Source: Alloprevotella sp. (GTDB taxonomy: Bacteria > Bacteroidota > Bacteroidia > Bacteroidales > Bacteroidaceae). From it: a stretch of 64,000 bases of DNA. A program made the translations under genes and the position numbers. The notes beneath the pieces are model-generated. The model searched no databases and was not told the DNA's origin. It was given only the letters and a program-made list of their open reading frames with translations. Location: positions 124,001 to 188,000 of the forward strand of contig JAFVDF010000016.1 of the NCBI GenBank assembly GCA_017478625.1. The letters run 5' to 3'. Positions 26,858 to 37,237 of the stretch are shown here, in pieces. The first letter of the stretch is position 1. Every line of letters begins with the position of its first letter.

Positions 26858-28780
26858 ATGGAAAATTATAAATATTTGCTGAACATTGACTCTCCAAGTG
26901 CCTTGCGCCAGTTGCCCGAAGAGGCACTGCCTACGGTTTGTGAGGAGTTACGCAGATTTATCATAGATGCTTGCTCACGTAACCCGGGCCATTTGGCTTC
27001 CAGTCTAGGTGTTGTTGAACTGACTGTGGCTCTGCATTATGTTTTCGATACTCCCGAGGATCAGATTGTATGGGATGTGGGGCATCAGGCTTATGGACAT
27101 AAGATTCTGACAGGTCGGCGCGAAGCGTTTGATACGAATCGTCAGCTGGGCGGGCTTCGGCCGTTTCCGTTTCCCGAAGAAAGCGAATACGATACCTTTG
27201 TTTGTGGCCACGCCGGTAATTCCGTAGCCGTAGCGCTCGGATTAAATATGGCAGACATTAAGGCAGGCAACCGAAAGCGTAAGGTTGTGGCCGTAATCGG
27301 TGATGGTTCTATGAGTAGTGGCCTTGCTTTCGAGGGAATGAATAATGCGTCGAACGTACCCAATAATCTGCTTATCATACTCAATGATAACAACATGAGT
27401 ATTGACCGTAGCGTGGGCGGAATGAAGAAATATCTGCAAAAATTCCATACTTCTTCAGGCTACAACAAAGTTCGTTTTTCGCTGTCGCGTAGTCTGAGGC
27501 GGGCAGGGCTCTTTTCTGACAATCAACGTCGCCGGATAATTCGCTTCAACAATGCGCTGAAAAGTTTCTTTCTGCATCAGCAGAACATGTTTGAGGGACT
27601 TGACATTCGCTATTTCGGACCGGCAGACGGACATGATGTGGTAAATCTTGTGCGGGTGCTTCGGGAGATTAAGGATATGGGTGGTCCCAAACTGCTTCAT
27701 ATTAACACCGTCAAGGGCAAGGGACTTACCGTCGCAGAAGAGGCTCCCACCATTTGGCATGCACCGGGAACGTTTGATCCCGATAGTGGCGAACGGTTGG
27801 AGCATAATACAGAGAACCTGCCCCCTAAGTTTCAGGAAGTTTTCGGACATACATTGCTTGAATTGGCGCGTCAGAATGATCGGATAGTGGGAGTAACACC
27901 GGCAATGGCTACGGGATGTTCCATGGACATTATGCGCGCTGAAATGCCAAAGCGTGTTTTTGACGTAGGCATCGCAGAGGGTTTTGCGGTAACCTATTCG
28001 GGCGGAATGGCCAAAGCCGGTTTACAGCCGTTCTGCAATATCTATTCCGCTTTTGCACAGCGTTCTTACGATAATATCATACACGATGTGGCTATGCTCG
28101 GCTTGCCCGTGGTGTTATGTCTGGACCGTGCAGGAATTGTAGGCGAGGACGGGGCTACGCACCATGGTGCGTTTGATATTTCCTCCCTCCGGACTGTACC
28201 CAACATAACGCTGTCGTCTCCTTACGACGAGCAAGAGTTGCGCCGGCTAATGTACACGGCACAGTTGCCCGACAAAGGACTCTTTGTCATACGTTATCCG
28301 CGCGGACGTGGCCGACTTGTCGATTGGCACTGCCCACTTGAGGCCGTAGAGGTGGGGCGTGGCCGTCTGTTGCATAAAGGAACCGACATGGCTGTGCTTT
28401 CTTTTGGGCCAATAGGTAATGTGGCCGCCGATGCCATTCGTCAGATTGAAGCAGAAAAAGGTGTAAGTGTGGCGCACTATGATTTGCGTTTCGCCAAACC
28501 TCTTGATGCCGACTTGCTCAACGAGGTTGCCAGCCGATTTGACCGTGTGCTGACCATAGAGGACGGCGCTTTGCAGGGAGGTGTGGGTTCTGCCGTCTTG
28601 GAGTTCTTTTCTGACCACGGACAGAAGCCTACTGTACGCCGATTGGGCCTGCCCGATGAGTTTGTAGAACATGGTAGTTGCGCACAACTCTATCACTTGC
28701 TCGGACTGGATAAGGAGGGCATAATAAAGGCTATTAGCGAAATGCTACAGATAGAAACAATCAAAACAGGAGATAAATGA
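26858..28780 (+). CDS. dxs: 1-deoxy-D-xylulose-5-phosphate synthase
   Basis: 640 residues from ATG 26858 ([19 protein letters not shown]). Key regions are [40 protein letters not shown], the thiamine-diphosphate motif [22 protein letters not shown] ending in NDNNMSI, and the transketolase-like [17 protein letters not shown]. It makes DXP from pyruvate and glyceraldehyde-3-P for MEP isoprenoid, thiamine and pyridoxal synthesis. The stop codon overlaps the trkA start (ATGA). Confidence 0.97.
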   Translation: MENYKYLLNIDSPSALRQLPEEALPTVCEELRRFIIDACSRNPGHLASSLGVVELTVALHYVFDTPEDQIVWDVGHQAYGHKILTGRREAFDTNRQLGGLRPFPFPEESEYDTFVCGHAGNSVAVALGLNMADIKAGNRKRKVVAVIGDGSMSSGLAFEGMNNASNVPNNLLIILNDNNMSIDRSVGGMKKYLQKFHTSSGYNKVRFSLSRSLRRAGLFSDNQRRRIIRFNNALKSFFLHQQNMFEGLDIRYFGPADGHDVVNLVRVLREIKDMGGPKLLHINTVKGKGLTVAEEAPTIWHAPGTFDPDSGERLEHNTENLPPKFQEVFGHTLLELARQNDRIVGVTPAMATGCSMDIMRAEMPKRVFDVGIAEGFAVTYSGGMAKAGLQPFCNIYSAFAQRSYDNIIHDVAMLGLPVVLCLDRAGIVGEDGATHHGAFDISSLRTVPNITLSSPYDEQELRRLMYTAQLPDKGLFVIRYPRGRGRLVDWHCPLEAVEVGRGRLLHKGTDMAVLSFGPIGNVAADAIRQIEAEKGVSVAHYDLRFAKPLDADLLNEVASRFDRVLTIEDGALQGGVGSAVLEFFSDHGQKPTVRRLGLPDEFVEHGSCAQLYHLLGLDKEGIIKAISEMLQIETIKTGDK

Positions 28781-30120
28781 AAATTGTGATTGCCGGCGCG
28801 GGTGCGGTAGGTACCCATTTGGCCAAGCTCTTTACAAGGGAGAAGCACGACATTACGCTTATCGATTCCGATGAGAGTCGTATGCAATCGATCAACGCCA
28901 ACTACGACTTGCTTACTTTGGCGGACGATCCGATGAACATCTCTACCTTGCGTGAAGCTGAGGCGGGGAAAGCGGACCTTTTTATAAGCGTGACGCCCGA
29001 TGAAGCCCAGAACCTGAGCATCAGTATGCTTGCAAAACAACTTGGAGCCAAGCAGACGGTTGCCCGCGTAGATAATTATGAATTTTCTATACCTCGCAAT
29101 GTTGAACTTCTTAAGGGAATGGGTATAGACAGCGTGGTGTATCCGGAGATGCTTGCTGGCGAAGAAATTTGTAATAGTATCCAACGCAGCTGGACAAGGC
29201 TTTGGTTACCCATTAAAGGCGGTGCGCTGACACTCGTCGGCGTGAAAGTTAGAAAAGGGTGCCGACTTTTGAACATTCCCTTACGTGAAGCCAGTTCGCC
29301 CGATAGCCCTTATCACGTGGTGGCTATTAAAAGGCGTGGAGAGACCCTTATCCCGCACGGAGACGATTGTCTGATGGAGCGAGATGTGGTTTATTTTATG
29401 ACAACCGACCCTCGTGCCGAATACATTAAGGAGATAACCGAAAAGAGCGATTATCCGGAAGTGAAAACCGTCTTTTTCCTTGGTGGAGGGCATATTACGG
29501 AGCGTGCATTGGCTTTACTCCCCAACCATTTGCAGGCCAAAGTTTTCGAATCGAATCCTCAGAAGATTGTGCGCCTTAGTGGCATCGTTGATACGAAGCG
29601 GATAATGTGTATAAATGCCGATGGCAGAAGTCTGGATGTCCTTACTGAGGAAGGAATACAGCATGCTCAGGCTTTTGTAGCTACTACCAGTTCGTCGGCC
29701 ACTAATGTGCTGACTTGTCTTAATGCTCGTAAACTCGGCGTGCGTAAGACAATAGCCATGATTGATAATTCCAACTATATGTCTATGGCCGACAATCTGG
29801 ATATCGGAACGATTATCGATAAAAAAGTATTGGCCGCAGGAAAGATTTATCAGCGTATATTGAAAGCTGACGTTACGAGTGTGAAAAGTCTGACTATTGC
29901 AAATGCCGACGTGGCCGAGTTTGTAGTGCACAAAGGCTCGAAGGTGACGCGCCACCAAATCAAAGATCTTTCTTTGCCCAGTCTGATAACGCTTGGCGGT
30001 ATGGTACGCAAAGGAAAAGGCGTGCTCATCAGTGGCTCAACGCAGTTGCAGGAGGGCGACATCGTAATAGCCTTCTGCCTGGAGGGAGGAATCAAGAAAC
30101 TCGAACATTTCTTCTATTAG
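28777..30120 (+). CDS. trkA: Trk potassium uptake regulatory subunit
   Basis: 447 residues with two RCK modules. The first opens with the NAD-binding [19 protein letters not shown]. The second opens with [20 protein letters not shown], and each is followed by a TrkA-C domain. It is the soluble gating subunit of a Trk/Ktr K+ channel. Its start overlaps dxs by 4 bp. The partner membrane subunit trkH, commonly adjacent in Bacteroidales, is not present downstream. Confidence 0.93.
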   Translation: MKIVIAGAGAVGTHLAKLFTREKHDITLIDSDESRMQSINANYDLLTLADDPMNISTLREAEAGKADLFISVTPDEAQNLSISMLAKQLGAKQTVARVDNYEFSIPRNVELLKGMGIDSVVYPEMLAGEEICNSIQRSWTRLWLPIKGGALTLVGVKVRKGCRLLNIPLREASSPDSPYHVVAIKRRGETLIPHGDDCLMERDVVYFMTTDPRAEYIKEITEKSDYPEVKTVFFLGGGHITERALALLPNHLQAKVFESNPQKIVRLSGIVDTKRIMCINADGRSLDVLTEEGIQHAQAFVATTSSSATNVLTCLNARKLGVRKTIAMIDNSNYMSMADNLDIGTIIDKKVLAAGKIYQRILKADVTSVKSLTIANADVAEFVVHKGSKVTRHQIKDLSLPSLITLGGMVRKGKGVLISGSTQLQEGDIVIAFCLEGGIKKLEHFFY

Positions 30121-30166
30121 CAACCGCCTTGTATCAGGTCATCCGTTAAACAAAACCTCAATCACT

Positions 30167-30610
30167 ATGATAGCAACTATCCTTATCTATCTTCTTGTGG
30201 CTCTCTTGGCCCTTGTATTTATCTGTGGCTATGTCCGCTATTATTCTGCTCCCAAACCTATAGAGCCGGTAGTCCGTGATGCCGAAGCATGGCAGGCTAA
30301 ACGTGAAGCATTGGAGGAGCAATATGGTTTATTGACAAGAGAAATCATCTTCACCCATTATCAGGACGACGTGTCGGATAATGCCTTTGTGTTCGACGAC
30401 AGCGAAGTGCTTCTCTTAATGGGCCGTCCTATCGCATACGATAAGATAGAACGTGCCACGCTGGAGTTTGCAGGTGAATATGTGCTTAAAATCTGGGTGG
30501 AGGGTATAGAAGGTCATTATCTTACCCAAAGCACCGATAACGGCTCTGCGGCCAACGAACTGAAAGCAGAGTTGGATAGGATTATTGCTCTTCACACATC
30601 TGCAGAATAG
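30167..30610 (+). CDS. Small membrane-anchored protein of unknown function
   Basis: 147 residues. Residues 2-25 are one strongly hydrophobic helix (IATILIYLLVALLALVFICGYV), followed by a soluble, acidic domain with alternating hydrophobic strands. There is no signal-peptide cleavage site, so it is probably anchored in the inner membrane. It follows trkA by 46 bp in the same direction. Its last 29 bp overlap the 3' end of the convergent AlkD-like gene. I do not recognise a family. Confidence 0.6.
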   Translation: MIATILIYLLVALLALVFICGYVRYYSAPKPIEPVVRDAEAWQAKREALEEQYGLLTREIIFTHYQDDVSDNAFVFDDSEVLLLMGRPIAYDKIERATLEFAGEYVLKIWVEGIEGHYLTQSTDNGSAANELKAELDRIIALHTSAE

Positions 30611-31199
30611 ACGCAGCCATCCGCTCTTGCGGCAGACCTTGATCTGCAAAACGCTCTACGGCACGGCACGCCGCGTGTCGCAGGAATAGAGGGCCCTCTT
30701 GTATCTGCGCGCGGGCCTGGTCCAGAAATTCGTGGGCGTCGCGCGTAGTTAGCGTGAAGCCTTCTGTCAGCAGGCGTGTCAGTATCTGAAGAGCCGTGTA
30801 ACGGAGTAAATCCTCTTCAGCAGCCAGCCATCGGAAGGCCACATTGGAGGCGTAGTTCATCCGGCGTAGCAAATAGAACACAAGAACGTCGGCTTCTTCG
30901 GGAAAACGGAGTTGTAAGACCCATTCTTCGGCCAAATCTTCTGCAAAAGCCTCTTCCGGCATCAGCATAGGAGCCAATAGCCTACACTCTCGGATGTCTT
31001 CTTTCCAAAGAAGCCCGGCCAGCCCTGCATCAGGAGTAAATGTTGTCGCAAATGCCTGCAAGCGGGGGAGCTCTACACCGTAGTTGATGCGATAGATAAG
31101 CCCTTTTTCACGCATAGACCTACTGGCTACTCCGTTCATCATAGCGTGGAGAGACTGCTTTATGGTGCGCAGATTTTCAATGGCGGAAGTCTTGGACAT
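30582..31199 (-). CDS. DNA alkylation repair (AlkD/HEAT-like) protein
   Basis: A 205-residue, all-helical protein. The size, the helical repeats and the sequence around GLAGLLWKEDIRECRLLAPML (an AlkD-like W/K-E-RE-R-A motif) suggest the ALK/HEAT-repeat family that includes 3-methyladenine glycosylase AlkD. In its favour, many Bacteroidales carry such a ~210-residue protein. I cannot see all the catalytic aromatic and acidic residues, so it may be a related HEAT protein without glycosylase activity. The gene is monocistronic, with a palindrome array directly upstream. Confidence 0.55.
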   Translation of the reverse strand: MSKTSAIENLRTIKQSLHAMMNGVASRSMREKGLIYRINYGVELPRLQAFATTFTPDAGLAGLLWKEDIRECRLLAPMLMPEEAFAEDLAEEWVLQLRFPEEADVLVFYLLRRMNYASNVAFRWLAAEEDLLRYTALQILTRLLTEGFTLTTRDAHEFLDQARAQIQEGPLFLRHAACRAVERFADQGLPQERMAASILQMCEEQ

Positions 31200-31237
31200 A
31201 AGTTAGAAATCGGTTGCAGAAAGATTTGTCTGCGAAA

Positions 31238-31441
31238 ATACAATAATTCGGTCTCACCGTGCAATTATTGTATCTTTTTGTGGCATAATACCCTTTTTCG
31301 TTTCACACTGTGAAATTTCAATTTCACAGTGTGAACTCTGAATTTCACAGTGTGAAATCTGGCAGGCCCTTATTGGGCAAATGAGGCGTATAATGGAGTG
31401 AATACATACAATATACGTCCTGACGGATGGCCTTATGGCAG
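31238..31441. repeat. 21-bp-phased palindrome array, ten positions
   Basis: Centres are at 31245 (CAAT-A-ATTCG), 31266 (CAAT-T-ATTG), 31287 (GGCAT-A-ATACC), 31308 (TTTCACA-C-TGTGAAA), 31329 (TTTCACA-G-TGTGAAC), 31350 (TTTCACA-G-TGTGAAA), 31371 (GCCCT-T-ATTGGGC), 31392 (GCGTAT-A-ATGG), 31413 (weak) and 31434 (GGCCT-T-ATGGC). The spacing is exactly 21 bp throughout. It fills most of the 330-bp gap between the AlkD-like gene and the hsp20 terminator. The three TTTCACA units sit in the middle with the other type on both sides. Confidence 0.88.
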
Positions 31442-31462
31442 TCTCTCCGAACAGGTACTTAC

Positions 31463-31499
31463 AAAAAGAGCCGTCCTACCTCTGGATGGGCAGGACGGC
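31463..31499 (-). terminator. Intrinsic terminator of hsp20
   Basis: On the minus strand GCCGTCCT pairs with AGGACGGC (with further partial pairing inside), and TCTTTTTG follows. It is 31 bp beyond the hsp20 stop codon. Confidence 0.85.
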
Positions 31500-31529
31500 C
31501 GATTCACTAAATTCAAAGGTTCAAAATCT

Positions 31530-31961
31530 TTACTTCACCTCAATGTGCTGCATCAGTTGCTGTTTCTGCTCTGGTGTCTGCTTGGGAAGTTCAACGAGAA
31601 GTACACCGTTTTCCACTTTCGCGCTGATCTCTTTGCGATCTACATCATCTGGCAGAATAAGGGCCTGCTGGAATTTCGTATAGTTGAATTCTCTGCGCAG
31701 ATAGCGACGTTCTTTCTGTTCGTTGGAAGTTTCTCCCTTGCGCTCCATGCTTATGACGAGATTGTTGTCTTCATCTATGTGGATATGGAAGTTTTCTTTT
31801 GACATGCCCGGAGCAGCTACTTCTACTTCGTAGGCCTTTTCCGTTTCGGCTACGTTGATGGCTGGAGCCGTTGCATTAGTGCGTTTCATCCAGTCGTAGT
31901 CAAAAAAGTCATCAAAAATACTTGGAATCCAGTTCTGATTGTAACGTTTAGTAGGTAACAT
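31530..31961 (-). CDS. Hsp20/alpha-crystallin small heat-shock protein
   Basis: 143 residues. The alpha-crystallin domain spans ~35-130: NVAETEKAYEVEVAAPGMSKENFHIHID, then SMERKGE and FNYTKFQQALILPDDVD, and the hallmark AKVENGVLLVELPK (A-x-x-x-n-G-v-L). It is an ATP-independent holdase that prevents protein aggregation. It is monocistronic, with its own terminator, a strong Shine-Dalgarno, and a possible sigma-54-like promoter upstream. Confidence 0.95.
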   Translation of the reverse strand: MLPTKRYNQNWIPSIFDDFFDYDWMKRTNATAPAINVAETEKAYEVEVAAPGMSKENFHIHIDEDNNLVISMERKGETSNEQKERRYLRREFNYTKFQQALILPDDVDRKEISAKVENGVLLVELPKQTPEQKQQLMQHIEVK

Positions 31962-31969
31962 AATTGTGT

Positions 31970-31977
31970 CCTCCTTT
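31970..31977 (-). promoter_or_regulatory. Strong Shine-Dalgarno of hsp20
   Basis: AAAGGAGG on the minus strand, 8 nt before the ATG. Most genes here lack such a site, as usual in Bacteroidota. It suggests high translation on demand. Confidence 0.75.
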
Positions 31978-32078
31978 TGTTTAATAGTTTAATTGTTGTT
32001 TCTTCTTTGTTTCGGTTGAAAGCCTTGTGCCGTAGGCTGATTGCCTTATAGCAGAATGGGCTTACATCCTCTAATAAT

Positions 32079-32095
32079 TCAAAAGGTGTGCCAAG
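32079..32095 (-). promoter_or_regulatory. Possible sigma-54-like promoter upstream of hsp20
   Basis: The minus strand reads TTGGCAC-ACCTT-TTGA. This matches the -24 TTGGCAC block and the 5-bp spacing to the -12 block of sigma-54 promoters (TTGC expected, TTGA seen). It could be chance: no activator site or activator gene is seen. Confidence 0.25.
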
Positions 32096-32128
32096 TAAGT
32101 TCACACCCTGTTTCTGCGAAAAAACGGC

Positions 32129-32176
32129 ATAAAGAAACCGACAATTTGTCATATTTCGCTGACAAAATGTCGGTTT
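32129..32176 (-). terminator. Long hairpin after sufB
   Basis: Arms of 17 nt (32135-32151 and 32160-32176; AAACCGACA... and ...TGTCGGTTT) pair with one mismatch around an 8-nt loop. It is 24 bp beyond the sufB stop and is followed by a weak CTTTATG tract. It most likely terminates the rimP-sufB transcript and separates it from hsp20. Confidence 0.65.
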
Positions 32177-32200
32177 GTGTGGTTCTGTGGTATATTTCTT

Positions 32201-33685
32201 TTACCCGATACTTCCTTCCAGTGATACGCTAAGCAGTTTCTGTGCTTCGACGGCAAATTCCAACGGAAGTTTGTTAATGACTTCTTTTGCGTAGCCATTG
32301 ACAATCAGATCGACAGCAGCCTCAGGTGGAATACCACGCTGGTTGCAATAGAAAAGTTGGTCCTCGCTTATCTTCGAGGTTGTAGCTTCGTGTTCGACAA
32401 TGGCATTGGGATTGTGCACGTCAATATAGGGAAATGTGTGTGCCCCGCTTGTGTCGCTCAGTAGCAGGGAGTCGCAGGATGAATAATTGCGCGCTCCGTC
32501 GGCTGAGGGGGTGCATTTTACTAATCCGCGGTAACTGTTTTGGCTTTTCCCTGCCGAGATACCTTTGGAAATAATGCGTGAGCGTGTATTGCGCCCGATA
32601 TGTATCATTTTGGTACCCGTATCGGCCTCTTGGTGCTTGTTAGTTACGGCTACGCTATAGAACTCTGCCTGCGAACCCTCTCCCGAGAGCACACAGGACG
32701 GATATTTCCATGTAATGGCACTTCCGGTTTCAACCTGCGTCCAAGAGAGTTTTGCATTAGCCCCGCGCAGATGACCACGCTTCGTGACCAGATTATATAC
32801 GCCTCCCTTTCCTTCTGCATCGCCAGGATACCAGTTTTGTACGGTACTATACTTTACTTCTGCATCCTTGTTTACTACGATTTCTACAATAGCCGCGTGG
32901 AGTTGATTCTCGTCGCGTTGTGGCGCAGTACAGCCTTCCAGATAGGAAACATATCCCCCGTCGTCGCACACGATAAGCGTGCGTTCGAATTGGCCCGTGT
33001 TGCGCGCGTTGATGCGGAAGTAAGTGGAGAGTTCAATAGGGCACCGAATGCCTTTGGGTATATAGACGAAGGAACCGTCGGAGAAAACGGCAGAATTGAG
33101 GGCTGCAAAGAAATTGTCGCGGTAGGGGACAACACTTCCGAGGTATTTACGGACTAGTTCAGGGTTCTCGCGAACGGCTTCGCTTATGCTACTGAAGATA
33201 ATCCCTTTCTCTTGGAGCCGTTCCTTATAGGTAGTCTTTACGCTGACGCTGTCCATAACCGCATCTACCGCTACTCCAGCCAAAGCCATACGTTCTTCCA
33301 GCGGAATACCCAGTTTGTCGAACGTCTTAAGTAATTCTGGATCGACTTCGTCGGGGCTTTTTCGGTTTTTTGTGGGATCTGCGTAATAGGAAATGGCTTG
33401 GTAGTCGATAGGGGGTAGAGCTACATGCCCCCAGGTGGGTTGGCTGAGCGTTTGCCAATATCGAAAAGCGTTCAAACGGAATTCAAGTAGCCACTCCGGT
33501 TCTTCTTTGCGCCGGGAAATCTCTCGCACAGTTTCTTCGCTGAGTCCTTTTTGTATAATATCGGTTTCTACATCAGTAGTAAACCCATATTCGTAGGATT
33601 TCTCAGCTACTTCGCGCACAAATTCATTGTCGCGTTGAGGCTGTTGTGGCTCGGTGGCAGTCACGTCTTTATGCATTTCGCTCAT
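32201..33685 (-). CDS. sufB: Fe-S cluster assembly protein SufB
   Basis: A 494-residue SufB with the usual landmarks: [58 protein letters not shown], the beta-helix region with [10 protein letters not shown], and the C-terminal [31 protein letters not shown]. It is the scaffold of the SufBCD complex. Bacteroidales usually continue with sufC, sufD and sufS. Here a terminator and hsp20 follow instead, so the partners must be elsewhere. It is 6 bp after the CvpA-like gene. Confidence 0.95.
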   Translation of the reverse strand: MSEMHKDVTATEPQQPQRDNEFVREVAEKSYEYGFTTDVETDIIQKGLSEETVREISRRKEEPEWLLEFRLNAFRYWQTLSQPTWGHVALPPIDYQAISYYADPTKNRKSPDEVDPELLKTFDKLGIPLEERMALAGVAVDAVMDSVSVKTTYKERLQEKGIIFSSISEAVRENPELVRKYLGSVVPYRDNFFAALNSAVFSDGSFVYIPKGIRCPIELSTYFRINARNTGQFERTLIVCDDGGYVSYLEGCTAPQRDENQLHAAIVEIVVNKDAEVKYSTVQNWYPGDAEGKGGVYNLVTKRGHLRGANAKLSWTQVETGSAITWKYPSCVLSGEGSQAEFYSVAVTNKHQEADTGTKMIHIGRNTRSRIISKGISAGKSQNSYRGLVKCTPSADGARNYSSCDSLLLSDTSGAHTFPYIDVHNPNAIVEHEATTSKISEDQLFYCNQRGIPPEAAVDLIVNGYAKEVINKLPLEFAVEAQKLLSVSLEGSIG

Positions 33686-33691
33686 TGGTAC

Positions 33692-34237
33692 TTACTGCTT
33701 GGCGGCTTCAGGTTGCAAATCAACCCAAATGGTGTCGGATGACTCCTCGGAATTATTCTGGCGGTCTGCCACATAATGGGACAATTGTCTGAACCCTATG
33801 CTGAGTACACTTTGTACGGGTTCATAAAGCCTTGAGTCCTTGGTGCGCTCATTGTCCATAATGTGGAGCACAGACATCACATTGAAGACGCAACTGAGTA
33901 ATATCAAATACTTCAGCATACTTACCAAGGTCCCAGCCAGACTATTGAACAGGCCCAGCTTGATAACCTTAAGCGTCTTGGTGATAACGTTAGCTACAAA
34001 TCCAAGAGCGATAGGCACGATAATCCATAGAAGGAAGAATGCTACGACGCTGGTAAAGGCATTCATCTCCGTGCCCCCAATGGATAGGTACTCACCGAAG
34101 GTACGATAGCATAATGCTGCAACAACAAGGCCTATTATTACACCGACGCTGGATACGACTTGCTTTAGAAAACCGTCGCGCCATCCGTGGTAGGCGGCCC
34201 AAATCATTACGGCCAATATGAAAATATCTGTCATCAT
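33692..34237 (-). CDS. CvpA-family membrane protein
   Basis: 181 residues with about four transmembrane segments. The CvpA pattern is DIFILAVMIWAAYHGWRDGFLKQVVSSVGVIIGLVVA, followed by VNVITKTLKVIKLGLFNSLAGTLVSMLKY, with the conserved G-W/F-x-x-G and L-N-x-x-x-G positions. CvpA proteins affect colicin V production and envelope stress in other bacteria; the exact role is unsettled. It lies between infB and sufB, a gene order known from other Bacteroidales. Confidence 0.85.
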   Translation of the reverse strand: MMTDIFILAVMIWAAYHGWRDGFLKQVVSSVGVIIGLVVAALCYRTFGEYLSIGGTEMNAFTSVVAFFLLWIIVPIALGFVANVITKTLKVIKLGLFNSLAGTLVSMLKYLILLSCVFNVMSVLHIMDNERTKDSRLYEPVQSVLSIGFRQLSHYVADRQNNSEESSDTIWVDLQPEAAKQ

Positions 34238-34275
34238 GGAACCTGTGGATTAAGGGAATAATGCCGTCAATAGAT

Positions 34276-37152
34276 TTAGAGCTTTTGTTTGATTTCTATT
34301 TCCTCGAAGGTTTCTATCAGATCCCCTTCTTTCATGTCATTACAGCCCACCAGACTGATACCACACTCGAAATTCGTACCTACTTCCTTGACGTCATCTT
34401 TAAAGCGCTTGAGTTGGTTGATGGCACCTGTGAAGACCACGATTCCGTCGCGGATGAGACGTGCTTTGTCCGAGCGCTTGACTTTTCCGTCAATGACGTA
34501 GGCTCCGGCTACTATGCCGACTTTTGATATGTGGTACACTTGGCGCACTTCGACGGTTGCGGTAACCTGTTCTTTAAGGATAGGCTGCAACATGCCCTCC
34601 ATAGCTTGGCGTACATCGTCAATGGCGTCGTAGATGACGGAGTAAAGACGAATTTCCACACCTTCCTTGTCTGCTAACTTACGGGCATCCTGATTGGGGC
34701 GTACTTGGAAACCTACAATAACGGCTTGTGATGCGGCGGCCAATGATACATCGTTTTCGCTGATCTGACCTACGCTCTTGTGGATTACATTGACTGAAAT
34801 GCTTGGAGTACTGAGCCGGATGAAAGAATCGGAGAGTGCTTCAACAGATCCGTCCACATCGCCTTTCACAATGATATTCAGTTCTTGATAATTACCCTGT
34901 TTGAGACGACGACCGATTTCGTCAAGCGTCAGACGGGTGTGTGTGCGCAAATCTTGCTCACGCTGCAACTGAACACGTTTGTTGGCAATATCGCGAGCCT
35001 CCTGCTCCGTCTCCATAACATGAAATTGGTCACCAGCCTGTGGGGCACCGTTAAATCCAAGTAGGGTGGCGGCCATTGCCGGGGCTACATCTTTTACACG
35101 CTGGCCTCGTTCGTTGAACAGAGCCTTGACGCGTCCATAATTTGTGCCTGCAAGCACAATGTCTCCCTGATGTAGCGTTCCGTTGCCTACTAAGACAGTT
35201 GCCACATAGCCACGTCCTTTGTCGAGGGCCGATTCAATGATTGTACCCGAGGCATTACGGTTTGGATTGGCTTTAAGTTCGAGCATATCGGCTTCCAGAA
35301 GAACTTTTTCCAATAGTTCTTTTACTCCGATACCCTTTTTGGCTGAGATGTCTTGGCTTTGATATTTTCCGCCCCAGTCTTCTACAAGGAAATTCATGGC
35401 AGCCAGTCCTTCCTTAATCTTCTCGGGATTGGCCGCAGGCTTATCGATTTTATTAATTGCAAAGACAATAGGAACGTTGGCAGCCACTGCGTGATTGATG
35501 GCTTCCTTGGTTTGAGGCATTATATCGTCATCGGCTGCAATTATTATTATGGCAATGTCTGTCACCTGGGCACCACGTGCACGCATGGCTGTGAAAGCTT
35601 CGTGTCCGGGCGTGTCAAGGAAAGTTATTTTCCTGCCGTCTTCTAATGTGACATTGTAAGCGCCAATGTGCTGGGTAATACCACCCGCTTCGCCCGCGAT
35701 AACGTTGGCGTTGCGTATGTAGTCCAACAACGAGGTCTTTCCGTGGTCCACGTGTCCCATTACGGTTACAATTGGTGGGCGCGGAACAAGATCTTCCTCA
35801 TTGTCTTCTTCTTCCGCTACGGCATTTTGGACTTCTGCGCTTATGAATTCTGTGCGGAATCCAAATTCTTCAGCCAACAATTCTATTGTCTCAGCGTCCA
35901 GTCGCTGGTTTATGCTGACCATCATACCGATATTCATACATGTGGCTATGATTTGAGTCACGGGAATATCCATCATGGTAGCCAACTCGTTGGCGGTTAC
36001 AAATTCGGTAAGTTTTAGAATTTTACTCTCCTCATTTTGCTCTTTACGCAACTGAGCTTCTTGAGCACGAACCTGCTCGCGCTTTTCTTTACGATACTTG
36101 GCTCCCTTGGCCATCTGCGTCTTCGAAGAGAGGCGAGCCAGAGTGTCGCGTACTTGCTTGGCTACATCTACATCGTTAGCCTCTTGGCGTTGATCGCGAC
36201 CACCCTTTCCGTGTTTTTTATTATTGCCGGCATTGTTTGGTCCGTTTTGTCCTTTGCCACCATTGTTGCGATTGTTTCCACCATTGTTATTGTCCGTAAT
36301 CTGATTGGCGGCGGCGTTGATATCTACACGCTGACTGTTGCCAATGCGGTTGCGCTTTTTCTTTTCTTTGTTTTGCGCATTGGATGCTATGGCCTTGTTG
36401 CGTTCATCACGCTCTTTTTTCTTCTCTTCTTTCGTCTTTTTCTTTGGACGGGTGTCGGAATTGATAGTGGAAAGGTCTATTGTGCCGAGAATCTTGGGCT
36501 TGGCAATTTCAGGCGTATTGCGTAGTTCGAAAATGCCGTCCTTTATTTCACCAATCTGCAGAGAGCGCTCTTCAGCAGAGGGTTTTGCTTTAGCGGGCTT
36601 GTTTTCTTGACCGGGAGCAGGCTCTGTCGGTTTAACCACAGGCTGAGGCTCTTTGACCGCAGGTTTTTCCTGCTTGACTTCCGGCTTTGAGTCCTCTTTA
36701 ACCTCAATCTTTTCTTCTACGGGTTGAGGGGTGGCCTTGACAGGTTCTTCCTTTTCTGTCTCAGGCTTAGGCTGCTCTTCTTTTTTTGCCTTTTCGGTCT
36801 TGCGTGAAAGGGCGTCTAAATCAACTTTTCCCTTGATTTCAAGTTTTGGCTTCAGCTCTTCTGGAATATCTGTCTTGATTTCTTCTACAGGCTTTGGCTC
36901 TGTCTTGGCAACGTCTTTCTTTTGTTGCTCTTGCTGTTTCTCGGCCTGCCGGGAAAGGCGCTGACTTTCGACTTCCTTACGATCCTGCTGATCCGACTTG
37001 TACTTTTGCAACACAAGTTCGTAGGCTTCATCGGAAATCTTAGTGTTAGGATTTGGACTGTCCAGTTCTATACCATTTTCTTGTAGAAATGAGACCACTG
37101 TATCAAATCCGACGTTACATTCTTTTATTACTTTATTAAGACGAATAGGCAT
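34276..37152 (-). CDS. infB: Translation initiation factor IF-2
   Basis: A 958-residue IF-2. The N-terminal [27 protein letters not shown] module is followed by ~350 residues of low-complexity K/E/P/Q and N/G-rich linker. Then comes a conserved N2 domain and the G-domain ([29 protein letters not shown]). Domains II-IV follow, ending with the fMet-tRNA-binding C2. It delivers initiator tRNA to the 30S subunit. It is cotranscribed after nusA. Confidence 0.97.
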   Translation of the reverse strand: MPIRLNKVIKECNVGFDTVVSFLQENGIELDSPNPNTKISDEAYELVLQKYKSDQQDRKEVESQRLSRQAEKQQEQQKKDVAKTEPKPVEEIKTDIPEELKPKLEIKGKVDLDALSRKTEKAKKEEQPKPETEKEEPVKATPQPVEEKIEVKEDSKPEVKQEKPAVKEPQPVVKPTEPAPGQENKPAKAKPSAEERSLQIGEIKDGIFELRNTPEIAKPKILGTIDLSTINSDTRPKKKTKEEKKKERDERNKAIASNAQNKEKKKRNRIGNSQRVDINAAANQITDNNNGGNNRNNGGKGQNGPNNAGNNKKHGKGGRDQRQEANDVDVAKQVRDTLARLSSKTQMAKGAKYRKEKREQVRAQEAQLRKEQNEESKILKLTEFVTANELATMMDIPVTQIIATCMNIGMMVSINQRLDAETIELLAEEFGFRTEFISAEVQNAVAEEEDNEEDLVPRPPIVTVMGHVDHGKTSLLDYIRNANVIAGEAGGITQHIGAYNVTLEDGRKITFLDTPGHEAFTAMRARGAQVTDIAIIIIAADDDIMPQTKEAINHAVAANVPIVFAINKIDKPAANPEKIKEGLAAMNFLVEDWGGKYQSQDISAKKGIGVKELLEKVLLEADMLELKANPNRNASGTIIESALDKGRGYVATVLVGNGTLHQGDIVLAGTNYGRVKALFNERGQRVKDVAPAMAATLLGFNGAPQAGDQFHVMETEQEARDIANKRVQLQREQDLRTHTRLTLDEIGRRLKQGNYQELNIIVKGDVDGSVEALSDSFIRLSTPSISVNVIHKSVGQISENDVSLAAASQAVIVGFQVRPNQDARKLADKEGVEIRLYSVIYDAIDDVRQAMEGMLQPILKEQVTATVEVRQVYHISKVGIVAGAYVIDGKVKRSDKARLIRDGIVVFTGAINQLKRFKDDVKEVGTNFECGISLVGCNDMKEGDLIETFEEIEIKQKL

Positions 37153-37237
37153 AAATTAAATTTCAAGGTAAAAACGGATGGTGGAAAGGTTTGCATCGAC
37201 CGGTTGAGTCCGGAGGTTGAGGTAGTCAATAATCAGA

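Noticed and set aside
36037-36525. 162-residue hydrophobic ORF opposite infB
   Set aside because: It is the complement of the Lys/Glu-rich IF-2 linker, which reads as Phe/Leu/Ser and falsely looks like a membrane protein.
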